The notes: generated by a model from the sequence alone, not told the origin. A stretch of 64,000 nt of DNA from JAJDYQ01 sp965214035 (GCA_965214035.1 OZ243932.1:1922001-1986000), one strand, 5' to 3'; numbered from the stretch's first letter, positions 37,401-45,782 are shown. Made by a program: numbers and translations.

Positions 37401-40400
37401 CAAAACGTATGACCGGACCAGCCAGCAGGCTGACTCCCGCAGACCCGGACCGGCTGTCCAGAAGCCAGTCCGCCGGCGTCCCGCCCGTGCCGCCAATCTG
37501 CAGAGGCACATCCAGGGTCTCGCCTGCGACCAGGGCACGCGCCAGCATGACCGTGAACTCGACTATATCGCCCTCCGCGACTGAGCTGCCGCCAGTATAG
37601 GACAGGCTGACTTCGGTGGCCTCATCGTCCACCACCGTGACAACGACCGCATCCACCGGCAGACCGGTCGAATAACCGGCATCGTCACCGGTGGTGATGG
37701 CATGGGTCAGGGTGAGCCTGCGACTGCCACGACTGCCACCGGCATTGTCTTCATCGTCGTTGACCGCAGCCACCAGCACGGTCTGTGCCTGATCCCAGTT
37801 CATCGTGGTAAAGGTCAGGGTCTGTTCGATGCCGGCTATGCCGCCGGTTGTGTTGACGGTGGCTGTATCGGCTTCACCACCGGCCACCGTCAAGATGATT
37901 TCATCGCCCGGCTGACTGTCCAGCACCAGGGTGTAACTGGCCGTGCCATCGGCTTCTTCCATGCTCAGCGCCGACCGGCTGACCGTGACGTTACCGCCGG
38001 GATCGTCATTTTCAATCGTGTGGGTGACCGCACCAACGATATTGGAAATGACGACATCCGTGACGGCCTCGCTAATACCGGTGGTCACATCGATCAACGT
38101 CAGTACCACCGTCTCATCGATATCAAAGACCGTGTCGCCGATGACACGGATACGGAACTGGACGCTGGTGGCACCCGCGGTGATGGTGAAGTCCCTGTCC
38201 GGATCAAAGTTGCTCAGGGCATTGTTGTCACCGGTACCGACCAGCTCATAGTCGGTGCCACGGGTGGCTGAGCCGGAACGACGCACACTCACCACCAGGT
38301 CCCGGCTGTAGGACCGCGACAGGCTGACCGTGACCGTTTTGAAGGTCGTCTCACCGGCATCGCCTTCCGCATCGGCTACCGAGTCAATGCCAATGGACAG
38401 CACGGTGCTTCCCTCGTCATTGACGACTAACTCAAAGCGATTGTTGTCGCCATCCGGGTCGGCACCGCCGCCGACATTGGTGGCACGACCAGGAAGATCA
38501 AAGCCGTTGGTTGTTGAGCCGTCTTGGCCCAAGGCAATTATAAAGGTCTCGGAACCACCTTCACCGGTGTCGTCCAGCGCCGCGGCCAGTTGCAGCAGGG
38601 CGGTCTCGGCACCAGCGCCGCTGAAGCGGATGAAGGGCGTGGCCGTATCGGTGCGGTGCAGGCTGACGCCGGTATTGGCTATGCCCGCCTGCTCTGTCAG
38701 GCCCCAGTCGGCGGGGGTGACGACGCCGCCGGTGCCGTCGATGGCCAGCGGTACGTCAATAATCTCGCCGGCAACCAGGGCACGGCTGAGTTGTACGGTG
38801 AAGGTAACGGCCTGGCCTTCATCAATAGCGCCCGTACTACCGGTGCGAATCAGGCTGACCTCGGTCGGGTCGTTGTCAATGACGGTCAGCGTGACCATGG
38901 ACGGAGAACCGGCTGCAAATCGTGGATCGGATACATCGAAGGTCAGAATGCCGTTGGGCTGATCCATATTTTCATCAATAATAGAGAATTCAGTATCCAC
39001 TGGTCTTACCAAATTGTCACTTATAAGTGTGTTAGAGAGTCTATAACCAGTGGTAATAGTGCTAAAATTACGGGGGTTGCCCAAAAATTGCACCATCGAC
39101 GGGGGCGGGTCCGCAGTGAATCGAACCAGAACGGACGACCCTCCTTCCTCGATGGTTGTTTCACCATTTGGAAAGCTGACAGACAATGTCGGATCATCGA
39201 CCTGCACACTGAAGGTGTTACTGCCGCTGTGCGGGTCGGCACCACCGCCCACATTGGTGTTCAGACTGTCCTGGTCAAAGCCATTGGGCACATCACCGTC
39301 CAGACCCAGGGCGATAACATAAGTTTCGGAACCACCGCCTTCCACCGTACTGTCGCTGATGGCGGTCAAGGTCAGTTCAGCCGTCTGTGCGCCGGCATCC
39401 TCAAAGCGCAGCAGCGGAGTCATTGTGTTCTCATTGGACAGAACCACACCGGTTCCGGTCTCACTCAGGCTCCAGTCCGCCGGTTCGACATCGGCACCGG
39501 TTACGCTCAGCGGTACCTCGATGATCTCGCCGGCAACCAGGGCACGACCCAGCTCGACTGTGAAGGTAACGGCCTGGCCTTCATCAATAGCGCCCGTACT
39601 GCCGGTGCGAATCAGGCTGACCTCGGTCGGGTCGTCGTCAATGACGGTCAGCGTGACCATGGACGGAGAACCGGCTGCAAAGCCGCTCAGGACGGATATG
39701 TCGATAGTCAGCGTACCATTGGGCTGATCCATATTGTTTTCATTGTCTTCATCAATACGGTATTCAATATCCACTGGTATTGTCAAAACGTCATTTGTAA
39801 GGCTGGTAGATAAGATATAACCAGTGGTAAGAGTGCTAAAATTCCTGGGATGGCCCAAAAATTGCAGCACCGGCGGGTCCGCAGTGAATCGAGCCGTAAT
39901 GGGCGACCCTCCTTCCTCGATGGTTGTTTCACCATTTGGCAAGCTGACAGTCAATGTCGGATCATCGTCGTCCGTGACGGTGACTGTGACAGAGTCCAGT
40001 GTCAGAGCAGTAGTATAGGCACCACCGTCAGCGGTGCTGATGGTGTGGGTGATGGTCCCGGTGCGCTCGTCATCGGTGTTGTGGGTGTCGTCATTGACGC
40101 CGGTCACGGTCACGGTCTGCGGCTGGTCCCAGTTGGATATGGTAAAGGTCAGGGTGGGCGGAGCCACCGTGAATGTGGCTGTATCACCGGAGGCCATCAC
40201 GGCGACATTGCCGACCGGCAGCGTGTCCAGCACCACGGTGTAGCTGTCGATACCACCGTCTTCGGCTACGGTCAGGGTGGATGAGGACAGTGTCACGCCG
40301 GCCGTCTGGGCGGCGACCTGGGCCGGCAGACCGATGAGTAGAATCGGCAGAAGCAGGCTGCGGCACAGCCGGCGGACAGTTGGGCTGGCGGACTCAGGGC

Positions 40401-40488
40401 AGGCGGATTCGGGCAGAGTTCCGGTGGCATGTCCTGCCGCACGTGACAGCATGGCCATGAAGCGCCTCATGGCCGATTTCCCCACCAT
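31492..40488 (-). CDS. giant Calx-beta-repeat autotransporter-like adhesin (~3,000 residues)
   Basis: From the ATG at 40488 the protein has about 2,998 residues. RRLCRSLLLPILLIGLP and a following AQVAAQ site form a signal peptide after a ~40-residue lead. Then come many ~100-residue beta-rich repeats with phrases such as VTVAEDGGTASYTLVP and LTFTSMNWATAQTVIVTA and acidic ends (VTVTDDDDP), typical of Calx-beta-like calcium-binding repeats. The last ~280 residues (from SIWGRASYSSYKDADDG to the final EWKLNW) are an autotransporter-type outer-membrane barrel ending in an aromatic residue. A surface adhesin role fits. Two repeat blocks are nearly identical at DNA level (34567-35350 and 39191-39965). 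A 21-C tract (coding strand) lies just before this ATG. With the present tract length the frame is open up to a TTG at 40536, and the upstream leader ATG at 40756 is out of frame. Confidence 0.85.
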   Translation of the reverse strand: MVGKSAMRRFMAMLSRAAGHATGTLPESACPESASPTVRRLCRSLLLPILLIGLPAQVAAQTAGVTLSSSTLTVAEDGGIDSYTVVLDTLPVGNVAVMASGDTATFTVAPPTLTFTISNWDQPQTVTVTGVNDDTHNTDDERTGTITHTISTADGGAYTTALTLDSVTVTVTDDDDPTLTVSLPNGETTIEEGGSPITARFTADPPVLQFLGHPRNFSTLTTGYILSTSLTNDVLTIPVDIEYRIDEDNENNMDQPNGTLTIDISVLSGFAAGSPSMVTLTVIDDDPTEVSLIRTGSTGAIDEGQAVTFTVELGRALVAGEIIEVPLSVTGADVEPADWSLSETGTGVVLSNENTMTPLLRFEDAGAQTAELTLTAISDSTVEGGGSETYVIALGLDGDVPNGFDQDSLNTNVGGGADPHSGSNTFSVQVDDPTLSVSFPNGETTIEEGGSSVLVRFTADPPPSMVQFLGNPRNFSTITTGYRLSNTLISDNLVRPVDTEFSIIDENMDQPNGILTFDVSDPRFAAGSPSMVTLTVIDNDPTEVSLIRTGSTGAIDEGQAVTFTVQLSRALVAGEIIDVPLAIDGTGGVVTPADWGLTEQAGIANTGVSLHRTDTATPFIRFSGAGAETALLQLAAALDDTGEGGSETFIIALGQDGSTTNGFDLPGRATNVGGGADPDGDNNRFELVVNDEGSTVLSIGIDSVADAEGDAGETTFKTVTVSLSRSYSRDLVVSVRRSGSATRGTDYELVGTGDNNALSNFDPDRDFTITAGATSVQFRIRVIGDTVFDIDETVVLTLIDVTTGISEAVTDVVISNIVGAVTHTIENDDPGGNVTVSRSALSMEEADGTASYTLVLDSQPGDEIILTVAGGEADTATVNTTGGIAGIEQTLTFTTMNWDQAQTVLVAAVNDDEDNAGGSRGSRRLTLTHAITTGDDAGYSTGLPVDAVVVTVVDDEATEVSLSYTGGSSVAEGDIVEFTVMLARALVAGETLDVPLQIGGTGGTPADWLLDSRSGSAGVSLLAGPVIRFAGAGARTATLELTTVLDGTAEGSGMETWSIALGDFGDSALAGGAAPRSGSNTFSVQVQDFAGTTVRIEADTTSVTEGTPARFTLTADPAPAGTLAVSLVVTDVAGSDFLASGDEGTQTVTIGTGGTFSYSLPTTADTLDEIDGPVTVAIADGAGYRAVGGRGSAAVTVNDDDDISLSITIDSASNNEGDNGETTRIVTVSLSRPYDRDLFPVLRLSGSATRGTDYQTIFDSQLLPPLNRDSGLGNFFGLGNQDFYIPSGATSFELSFRVMGDTAVEADETVMMTMIRPNFEPTPGLSISGTARSITHTIVNDDASGIMVNPDAVTVAEDGGTASYTLVPASPPANTVVVTLTAGDGVTVDGGSGGTTLSFTSMNWATAQTVIVTAASNDGLDNPGDRTTQVTHAITTGAGAAYPTTLSIDPVTVILADDEATTVTLAGDPGNVAEGDSKPLTLTLGRALEAGEQLTVRLIFGGTATFGTDYTLTGTTANGVDYSDLSGGSVTFSAGGEVATLTLMAQTDAMAETGGETVRIGLGTLDSNSGTNLGGGASGTDNLADFTIEDATVPTTVGITANPASVTVAEDSGTDSYTVVLNTLPVGNVAVMVTSSDAATFAVAPLMLTFATSNWNQPQAVTVTGVDDDTDNTGDERTGTITHTISTADGGAYTTVLELDSVAVTVMDDDDPTTSILTVSLPNGETTIEEGGSPSITVRFTADPPVAQSLGTLSTLNDFNTLTTGYRLSVSSTVNDVLTEPVDVEYFIDEFDENTMDQPNGTLTIDISVIRGFAAGSPSVVTLTVIDNDPTEVSLIRTGSTGAIDEGQAVTFTVQLSRALVAGEIIDVPLSVTGADVEPADWSLSETGTGVVLSNENTMTPLLRFENAGAQTAELTLTANGDNTVEGGGSETYVIALGLDGDGPNGFDHSSLNTNVGGGADPHSGSNTFSVQVDDATLTEDPAIVLTPATAISLIEGSTTSYMVALATEPTTEVVITLNGVTTALRADTDADMVGDQNTLTFSSDNWNEAQIVTLTAGTDSNSVDETIVLTHMADSGYGSVTEEVTVTVRDADTPRLILGVNTLNVTEGDMATYTVRLGTRPGTNVTVTITGQSDDLRVDSGTELTFTQSNWNEAQIITLTAVMDSNTTNDQVTLTHTASGYSAAPVDLTVTITDSTPQLSFSQTAVSVGEGGSTSYTVRLSALPVAEVTVMLSGHASTGLSVNPLELTFSTMNWNETQVITLTAGTDSNSVNETIVLMHRADAGYGAVTEEVTVTVRDADTPRLILNTDELTVIEGGSASYTVALGTQPSGNVTVTITGQSGTDLTVDSGNRLTFTQSNWNEEQVVTLLAVEDTDSEDEALITLTHTAAGAEYNRVSAESLMVRIMDNTPALVLSEVLTDLQPGGSSSYTVALAIVPTADVIVTVMGHEDTGLTVAPESLTFSIGNWNMAQTITVTAGTDSNALSNRVILTHMAGANYGGVTAEVEVRVGSTEAMQAAQSMWLPRFGLTAIEHMLGGLHHRFAASDQPGLSGNLNGLPRGQSFNAARLLSSRGVPDASVLGIEQLGAGSSDRPRKLSRTLSLPKLLPSVLRGSHFTLSDEDGTSIWGRASYSSYKDADDGTSIDGEVTTAMLGVDHSSGRTLLGLALAYSDSDGEWQGQVESDKGELSGTLASLLPYLRYDLTERLQLWGAASYGRGDLEQTSETTGVESEHDLEQVSATLGLRGTLLDRPVEEGGLSLKLTSDMTLARIEADDSEVMAGTEADTQRFRMGLEWSWQLPEGGGMRLTPELELGLRYDGGDTSEGFGLELGGGLNWQLPARGLTFDVRSRYLLEHEASGREEWGLSGSLRYKARPDSAHGPSFSLRHEYGNAPAASGLDRLLSDSLTDALKEDNADTADVSSRWTLKGEWGFALMDDATGIPYASLSASDAKRDLTLGWRLLSNPAGLKSKLDIKAIRREQDDNNPRHSVGAEWKLNW

Positions 40489-40492
40489 TTGA

Positions 40493-40513
40493 GGGGGGGG
40501 GGGGGGGGGGGGG
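40493..40513. repeat. 21-G homopolymer at the adhesin 5' end
   Basis: Twenty-one uninterrupted G (C on the coding strand) lie four bases beyond the first downstream ATG of the adhesin. Tracts of this length slip during replication. Loss of one base or gain of two would fuse an upstream frame starting at ATG 40756 (ribosome-binding site GGGAGGG) to the adhesin. The present length does not. Confidence 0.9.
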
Positions 40514-40979
40514 CGATAGCGGCCAGCGGCTGACAAATAGCGGCTGGTTTAATGGATGGCTGTTTGCAGATGGCAGCCGATGCTCAGCAACAGCAGGGAA
40601 TTGATGGCATGGCTGTGCCCCGCCATGCGCAGAACCGGTATCCGCAACGGCACGGTGACTCATCCATTGCATCACCTTGCAGGCACGGTGGAGTATGGCG
40701 GTGAACCTGCCGCCGGATTCAGACTGACCGGTTTTCATAGCCCGATTCCTATTCATTATACTGCCCTCCCTTTTCAAATAGACGATTTGCAGACAGTATA
40801 ACCCGCCTCCTGCCTGCACACAATAACCCATTGTAAAACAGCTCTATATGGCATTGTCAAGCCATTTAACACCCGGTTTAGCATCAATTTCCGATATTGA
40901 CCCTGAAATCTGCTCATGCGGCCGGTTTTTCAGTGTCCTTCAAGGTTGGCAGGGTCTGTTTTCGGGAGCAAATCTGCCT
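40514..40979 (-). other. adhesin upstream region with possible leader frame
   Basis: On the minus strand an ATG at 40756 has a strong GGGAGGG site six to eight bases ahead and opens MNRNRAMKTGQSESGG, which runs about 80 codons to the homopolymer. It then continues out of frame with the adhesin to a stop at 40394. It may be the true start in the ON phase or just a 5' leader. The rest of the stretch, up to sdhE, shows no gene; the adhesin promoter should lie at about 40780-40950. Confidence 0.5.
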
Positions 40980-41234
40980 TTATTGGCCTGCCCTGGCTGC
41001 CTGCTTTTTTATAGTGCAGAAATAATGTTCCAGCTCCGGGTCTGCCAGAGGGGTTTTGCCTGTAAAGGCATCAAACAGGTCCTGGTCCTGGTATGCCAGC
41101 AGTCTTTCAAACCGCATTCGTTGTTGTTCTGACAGTTGCTCTCCCTGCTCTGTCAGGTATGTGCGAAACAGGGCATCCAATTCCAGCATGCCACGACGGG
41201 AGCGCCATAGAAGTTTTTGCACTCCCGGCTTCAT
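40980..41234 (-). CDS. sdhE: succinate dehydrogenase flavinylation factor SdhE
   Basis: The protein has 84 residues, the usual size. It has the RGMLELD motif near residue 14 (RGxxELD, the conserved contact to SdhA) and the second conserved segment DQDLFDAFTGKTPL. SdhE (YgfY, Sdh5-like) promotes covalent FAD attachment to SdhA. It is the last gene of the sdhCDAB-sdhE set, 13 bases behind sdhB, an arrangement that matches its function. Confidence 0.92.
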   Translation of the reverse strand: MKPGVQKLLWRSRRGMLELDALFRTYLTEQGEQLSEQQRMRFERLLAYQDQDLFDAFTGKTPLADPELEHYFCTIKKQAARAGQ

Positions 41235-41247
41235 GTTGAATGGTGCC

Positions 41248-41943
41248 TCAGACTGATCGTTTCAGCATCATTTGTTTGATATGCCCAATCGCCGCCGTCG
41301 GATTCAGGTCTTTGGGGCAGACATCGACACAGTTCATGATGGTGTGACAGCGGAACAGTTTGTAGGGGTCTTCCAGTGCATCGAGTCGTTCGTCTGTTGC
41401 CTGATCACGGCTGTCCTGTATGTAGCGGTTGGCCTGCAGCAGCGCAGCCGGACCCAGAAATTTGTCGGGATTCCACCAGAATGACGGGCAGGCAGTGGAG
41501 CAGCAGGCACACAATATACATTCGTACAGTCCGTCAAGTTTGTCTCTGTCTGCCGGGCTTTGCAGTCTTTCGTGTTCGGGTTCGGGGTCGTTGTTCACTA
41601 TCCATGGCTTTACCGCCCGATACTGGCGGTAGAACTGGTCCATGTCGATGATCAGATCCCGAATCACGGGCAGGCCGGGTAATGGCCGGAGGGTAACCGG
41701 TTCTGACAGTTCTTCCACCGGCGTCAGGCAGGCCAGTCGGTTTTTGCCGTTCACATTCATGCCGTCGGAACCGCAGACGCCTTCTCCGCAGGAGCGCCGA
41801 AAGCTCAGGGTTTCATCCTGTTTTTTCAGTTCCAGCAGGGCGGCCAGCAGCATCATGCCACGCGGGATGTCGTGCAGTTCATAATCGACCATCCGCGGTT
41901 GCTGACCGGTTTCCGGGTCGTATCGATAGATTGAGAATTTCAT
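41248..41943 (-). CDS. sdhB: succinate dehydrogenase iron-sulfur subunit
   Basis: The protein has 231 residues. The [2Fe-2S] ligands are Cys52, Cys57, Asp60 and Cys72 in SCGEGVCGSDGMN...LAC, with Asp in the third position as in E. coli. The [4Fe-4S] site is Cys142, Cys145 and Cys148, and Cys152, Cys199 and Cys205 with Cys209 complete the [3Fe-4S] and [4Fe-4S] sets. It carries electrons from SdhA to the quinone site in the citric acid cycle and respiratory chain. It follows sdhA by 16 bases. Confidence 0.96.
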   Translation of the reverse strand: MKFSIYRYDPETGQQPRMVDYELHDIPRGMMLLAALLELKKQDETLSFRRSCGEGVCGSDGMNVNGKNRLACLTPVEELSEPVTLRPLPGLPVIRDLIIDMDQFYRQYRAVKPWIVNNDPEPEHERLQSPADRDKLDGLYECILCACCSTACPSFWWNPDKFLGPAALLQANRYIQDSRDQATDERLDALEDPYKLFRCHTIMNCVDVCPKDLNPTAAIGHIKQMMLKRSV

Positions 41944-41959
41944 GGTGTGGGTACCTTCT

Positions 41960-43720
41960 TTAGTAGGTGCGCGGTTTCGGCGGAAAAGACTGGACGCCCA
42001 GCGGTTTCATTTCAACGGCCCGATATTCCAGCCGTTCGTCTTCGAGATAGAAAAGGCTATGTTTGAGCCAGTCCTTGTCGTCTCGCTCCGGGTAGTCAAT
42101 GCGTGAGTGGGCACCACGGCTTTCCTGACGGGCAGCCGCACAGACTACGGTAGCCAGTGCATTAATAACCAGGTTTTCAGTTTCCAGTGCCTCTATGCGT
42201 GCGGTGTTAAATACTCTGCTGTGGTCGTGTATGACGGCATCGTCCAGACGACGGTAGATGGCACGGATTTTTGCTATGCCTTCGTCCATGACCTGCTGTG
42301 TCCTGAAGACGCTACAGTGTTCTTCCATCACCTGTTGTGTCTCGGCACGCAGGTCCGGCATGGATTCGCCGTCTCCGCGGCGTTCCCATTTTTGCAGTCT
42401 GGCAACCGCTTTTTCTAATGCTTCTTCGTGCATCGGGCGGTGATAGCGGTTCTGTTTCATGTAGTCGATCATGTTGTGCGCCGATGCGCGTCCAAATACC
42501 AGAATATCCAGCAGTGAGTTGCCGCCCAGACGGTTCGCTCCGTGTACGGATACGCAGGCTGCCTCGCCTCCCGCATAAAGCCCCGGCACGGCTTCCTGGC
42601 CCTGACCGGCAGGTATTATAATCTCGCCAAACCGGTTCGTGGGTATGCCCCCCATCGCATAGTGTGCCGTGGGAGAGATCGGTATCGGTTCCTGCACCGG
42701 ATCAACACCCAGGAAGGTAATACAGGTCTGACGAATGCCCGGCAGGCGTTTGGCGATGGTTTCTTCGTCCAAGTGATCCAGCTTGAGCATACAGTGGTCC
42801 AGGTTCGGTCCGCAGCCGCGCCCTTCCCGGATTTCCGTGGCAATAGAGCGACTGACGACATCACGACTGGCCAGGTCTTTGGCGTTCGGCGCATAGCGTT
42901 CCATGAATCGCTCGCCTTCGCTGTTCATCAGATAGCCACCTTCTCCCCGTGCACCTTCGGTAATCAGCATGCCATGACCAGCTACGCCGGTGGGGTGAAA
43001 CTGGAAAAATTCCATGTCTGATACGGGTATGCCGGCGCGAAGCGCCATCGCTGTGCCATCCCCGGTATTGATCAGCGCGTTGGAGGTCGTTTTGAATATC
43101 TGGCCGGATCCACCCGTGGCAATCAGTGTGGTACGCGCCGTGATCAGGGTCATCGCTCCGGTCTCGATGGAGAGCGCCAGGGCACCCAGAGCCGTACCGT
43201 CTGTATCCCGAATCAGGTCGGTCACGAAATATTCATCAAAAAAGTGGGTTTTGGATTTGATGTTCTGCTGATACAGGGTATGCAGTATGGCATGGCCGGT
43301 TCTGTCGGCGGCCGGGGTGGTTCTGGCGGCCTGTTCACCACCAAAATTCTGGCTCTGTCCGCCAAATTTGCGCTGGTACATCTTGCCGTTATCGAGCCGC
43401 GAAAAAGGGACGCCCATGTGCTCCAGTTCATAGACAATCTTGGGTGCCGCACGACACATGTATTCAATGGCATCCTGATCACCCAGGTAGTCGCTTCCCT
43501 TGACGGTATCAAACATGTGCCAGTGCCAGTTGTCGGGCAATACATTGGCCAGCGCAGCATTCACACCGCCTTGGGCGGCTACTGTGTGTGAGCGTGTCGG
43601 GAATACCTTGGAAATGACCGCTACCTTTTGATCGGCCCGCGCCAGTTCGAGTGCCGCCCTCAGACCGCATCCGCCAGCACCAATTATCAGTGCATCAAAT
43701 TGACGCCTTTCTATTGTCAT
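41960..43720 (-). CDS. sdhA: succinate dehydrogenase flavoprotein subunit
   Basis: The protein has 586 residues from the ATG at 43720, which overlaps the sdhD stop by four bases (an open frame extends further upstream but inside sdhD). FAD motif LIIGAGGCGLRAAL is at residue 11. The flavinylated histidine is His45 in RSHTVAAQGG. The substrate region has TEGARGEGGYLMNSEGERF and the active-site helix HGANRLGGNSLLD. It oxidises succinate to fumarate on the cytoplasmic side. Confidence 0.96.
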   Translation of the reverse strand: MTIERRQFDALIIGAGGCGLRAALELARADQKVAVISKVFPTRSHTVAAQGGVNAALANVLPDNWHWHMFDTVKGSDYLGDQDAIEYMCRAAPKIVYELEHMGVPFSRLDNGKMYQRKFGGQSQNFGGEQAARTTPAADRTGHAILHTLYQQNIKSKTHFFDEYFVTDLIRDTDGTALGALALSIETGAMTLITARTTLIATGGSGQIFKTTSNALINTGDGTAMALRAGIPVSDMEFFQFHPTGVAGHGMLITEGARGEGGYLMNSEGERFMERYAPNAKDLASRDVVSRSIATEIREGRGCGPNLDHCMLKLDHLDEETIAKRLPGIRQTCITFLGVDPVQEPIPISPTAHYAMGGIPTNRFGEIIIPAGQGQEAVPGLYAGGEAACVSVHGANRLGGNSLLDILVFGRASAHNMIDYMKQNRYHRPMHEEALEKAVARLQKWERRGDGESMPDLRAETQQVMEEHCSVFRTQQVMDEGIAKIRAIYRRLDDAVIHDHSRVFNTARIEALETENLVINALATVVCAAARQESRGAHSRIDYPERDDKDWLKHSLFYLEDERLEYRAVEMKPLGVQSFPPKPRTY

Positions 43721-44055
43721 GTGGCCACCAGTATCAGTGTCCGAAGTATGGAAAATCCGCAGCTCACCAGCAAAATGGCAACGAGTGCCAGCACTGTCAG
43801 CCGAATACCAAGATGGTGTATGTAGTCGATTATCACGTCGCGCAACCCAATCCATGCATGCAGGAGCAGGAGCAGAAAAAACAGCGCCATGGTGATAACG
43901 ACCATGGGTGATGCCAGCCATATTGTAAGGTCATGGTGTGTCGCCGGTGGCGTCAGAATAAAGTGTTGCAGGATATATACGAAGTAGATGCCCAGATAGA
44001 TCGCACTCATTCTCTGCACAAGCCATGCCTTGAACCCGGATACTTTTCGACTCAT
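43717..44055 (-). CDS. sdhD: succinate dehydrogenase membrane anchor subunit D
   Basis: The protein has 112 residues with three membrane segments. SGFKAWLVQRMSAIYLGIY at the start and HAWIGLRDVIIDYIHH in the second helix are typical of SdhD, the latter holding the quinone-site Asp-Tyr pair. Together with SdhC it anchors the enzyme and binds heme and ubiquinone. It overlaps sdhC and sdhA by four bases each. Confidence 0.93.
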   Translation of the reverse strand: MSRKVSGFKAWLVQRMSAIYLGIYFVYILQHFILTPPATHHDLTIWLASPMVVITMALFFLLLLLHAWIGLRDVIIDYIHHLGIRLTVLALVAILLVSCGFSILRTLILVAT

Positions 44056-44432
44056 AGCAGTATCGCCCCTGTTATCAGCGCGGCTATGACTGCGACCGCC
44101 ATTACCATTGCCGCACTGGTGCGCGCCGACGACTTGTCAACACCAATATCCATGTCAATCAGCAGGTAACGGACACCGGCGAGCAGGTGATGCAGCAGGG
44201 ACCATGTCAGTATCAACAGCACCAGCTTTATGAAAATATTGTCCATTACCGCGCTGATCTCCAGAAAACCCGCTTCATCCCGCACAGCGGTATGCAGCGC
44301 ATAGGTCATCAGTGGAATAGACAGAAACATGAGGACGCCGGAGATACGGTGGGCAATGGAAACCATGCCGGGAATCGGTAAACGAATCTGAATCAGATTC
44401 AGGTATTTGGGGCGTTGCTCAGGCCGCATCAT
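44052..44432 (-). CDS. sdhC: succinate dehydrogenase cytochrome b556 subunit
   Basis: The protein has 126 residues. MVSIAHRISGVLMF carries the conserved Ser25, His28 and Arg29 of the quinone site, and LLHHLLAGVRYLLID has the heme histidine (His82 by alignment to E. coli His84). Three membrane segments. It is the first gene of sdhCDAB-sdhE. The 174 bases to the divergent ygfZ gene should hold the operon promoter. Confidence 0.94.
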   Translation of the reverse strand: MMRPEQRPKYLNLIQIRLPIPGMVSIAHRISGVLMFLSIPLMTYALHTAVRDEAGFLEISAVMDNIFIKLVLLILTWSLLHHLLAGVRYLLIDMDIGVDKSSARTSAAMVMAVAVIAALITGAILL

Positions 44433-44606
44433 GGCTTCCCGTTATTGATTTCCAATACTATAGCAGATCATAAACAGGGTTATTGAACTGCGTCAACAGA
44501 ATACTGTATTGAAAAAATCTCTGCAAGAGCACTCTAAAATTGATTACCATAAAGCAACCCCGAATTTAATCGGCATTTTCAGAGATATTACAACGGAGTG
44601 ATGACC

Positions 44607-45656
44607 ATGCAAACCGACTGGCGGGCTTTTCTGGCACAAAGCGGGGCAGAGTTTGATGAAGGTCGCCTGCTGCATTTCGGTAACCCTGAAAGAGAATTGA
44701 GGATGGTTCTCGGTGGCAACATTATATGCGACCTCAGCCATTATGCCCTGCTGGCTGTCAGCGGTGCGGATAGTCTCAGCTTTCTGCACAGTCAGTTCGT
44801 TAATGATGTTCAGTCTCTGGATGAGTGCCACAGTCAGCTCAATGGCTATTGCAACCCCAAGGGACGGTTTATCGCCAATTTTCGCATCTTCAGACGGGAT
44901 GAAACCATTTATCTGCGCTTCCCTGCCGAAATGACGGAGTCCATCGTTAAAAAACTGAATATGTACAGGATGAGAAGTCAGGTCAGCATTGAGGATGTTT
45001 CGGACAGTTTTGTACGGATCGGGTTTTCCGGAAAATCGGCTGACGAAAAACTGGCCGAGGTGCTCGATACCACGCCGATTGAGGTCAATGAGGTGCTTCA
45101 TCATCATAATCTGACTGTGATCCGCATCCCCGGCATCACTCCGAGTTATGAGCTCTACAGTGATGAGGCCAGCATCCAGGATGTATGGAACCGGTTGAAT
45201 GTCGATAGCGCACCGGTCGGGCCGGAGGCATGGAGGTTGATCGAAATACTCGCCGGCATTCCGCATATCATGCCTGAAACCTCTGAAAAATTCGTGCCCC
45301 AGATGTTAAATTATCAGGCCATAAACGGATTAAGCCTGCAAAAAGGCTGCTATCCCGGTCAGGAGATTGTTGCCCGAATGCACTATCTGGGAAAACTGAA
45401 AAAGCGTATGTATCTTGTCCGCATAAAGTGTGATTACCGTCCGACAATCCATCAGGAGTTGTACAGCAGCAAACAGGATGCCGGCGGCAAAGCAGGTCAT
45501 ATCGTCAATATCGAACACCATCCCGATGGGGATTATGCCGCTCTGGCGGTTATTCAGACCGATGATGTGCAGTCAGCCGACATTTATCTGGACGGTGCTG
45601 ACGGGGCAAAGCTGGAAATAGCGGAGCTGCCTTATAAGGTTGAATTGCAACAATAA
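44607..45656 (+). CDS. ygfZ: folate-binding YgfZ/CAF17-type protein
   Basis: The protein has about 349 residues. LQKGCYPGQEIVARMHYLG is the YgfZ signature with the essential cysteine. DLSHYALLAVSGADSLSFL near the start matches the GcvT-like folate-binding fold. YgfZ supports maturation of certain iron-sulfur enzymes, which fits its place next to the sdh genes. The ATG at 44607 has GGAG at eight-base spacing; an ATG at 44601 is also possible. Confidence 0.9.
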   Translation: MQTDWRAFLAQSGAEFDEGRLLHFGNPERELRMVLGGNIICDLSHYALLAVSGADSLSFLHSQFVNDVQSLDECHSQLNGYCNPKGRFIANFRIFRRDETIYLRFPAEMTESIVKKLNMYRMRSQVSIEDVSDSFVRIGFSGKSADEKLAEVLDTTPIEVNEVLHHHNLTVIRIPGITPSYELYSDEASIQDVWNRLNVDSAPVGPEAWRLIEILAGIPHIMPETSEKFVPQMLNYQAINGLSLQKGCYPGQEIVARMHYLGKLKKRMYLVRIKCDYRPTIHQELYSSKQDAGGKAGHIVNIEHHPDGDYAALAVIQTDDVQSADIYLDGADGAKLEIAELPYKVELQQ

Positions 45657-45782
45657 TCCCGACAGGGTTCTATACGCCCTGATACCGGACAGCTCCTCAT
45701 TGGCGGTCAGATGGCATGGCAATCGTGCGTGTCTTTACACCGGATTCCATAATAAATATCTAAAACCGTATTGCTGCAAAGA

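Noticed and set aside
33502..39813. Long open frames on the plus strand opposite the adhesin gene (33502-34359, 35440-36705, 38524-39813)
   Set aside because: They mirror the repetitive GC-biased adhesin codons, repeat with its period and show no domain or ribosome-binding site. They are antisense shadows.
43721..43921. N-terminal extension of SdhA by 67 residues in the open frame
   Set aside because: It lies inside sdhD, and the conserved family start with a coupled ATGA is at 43720.
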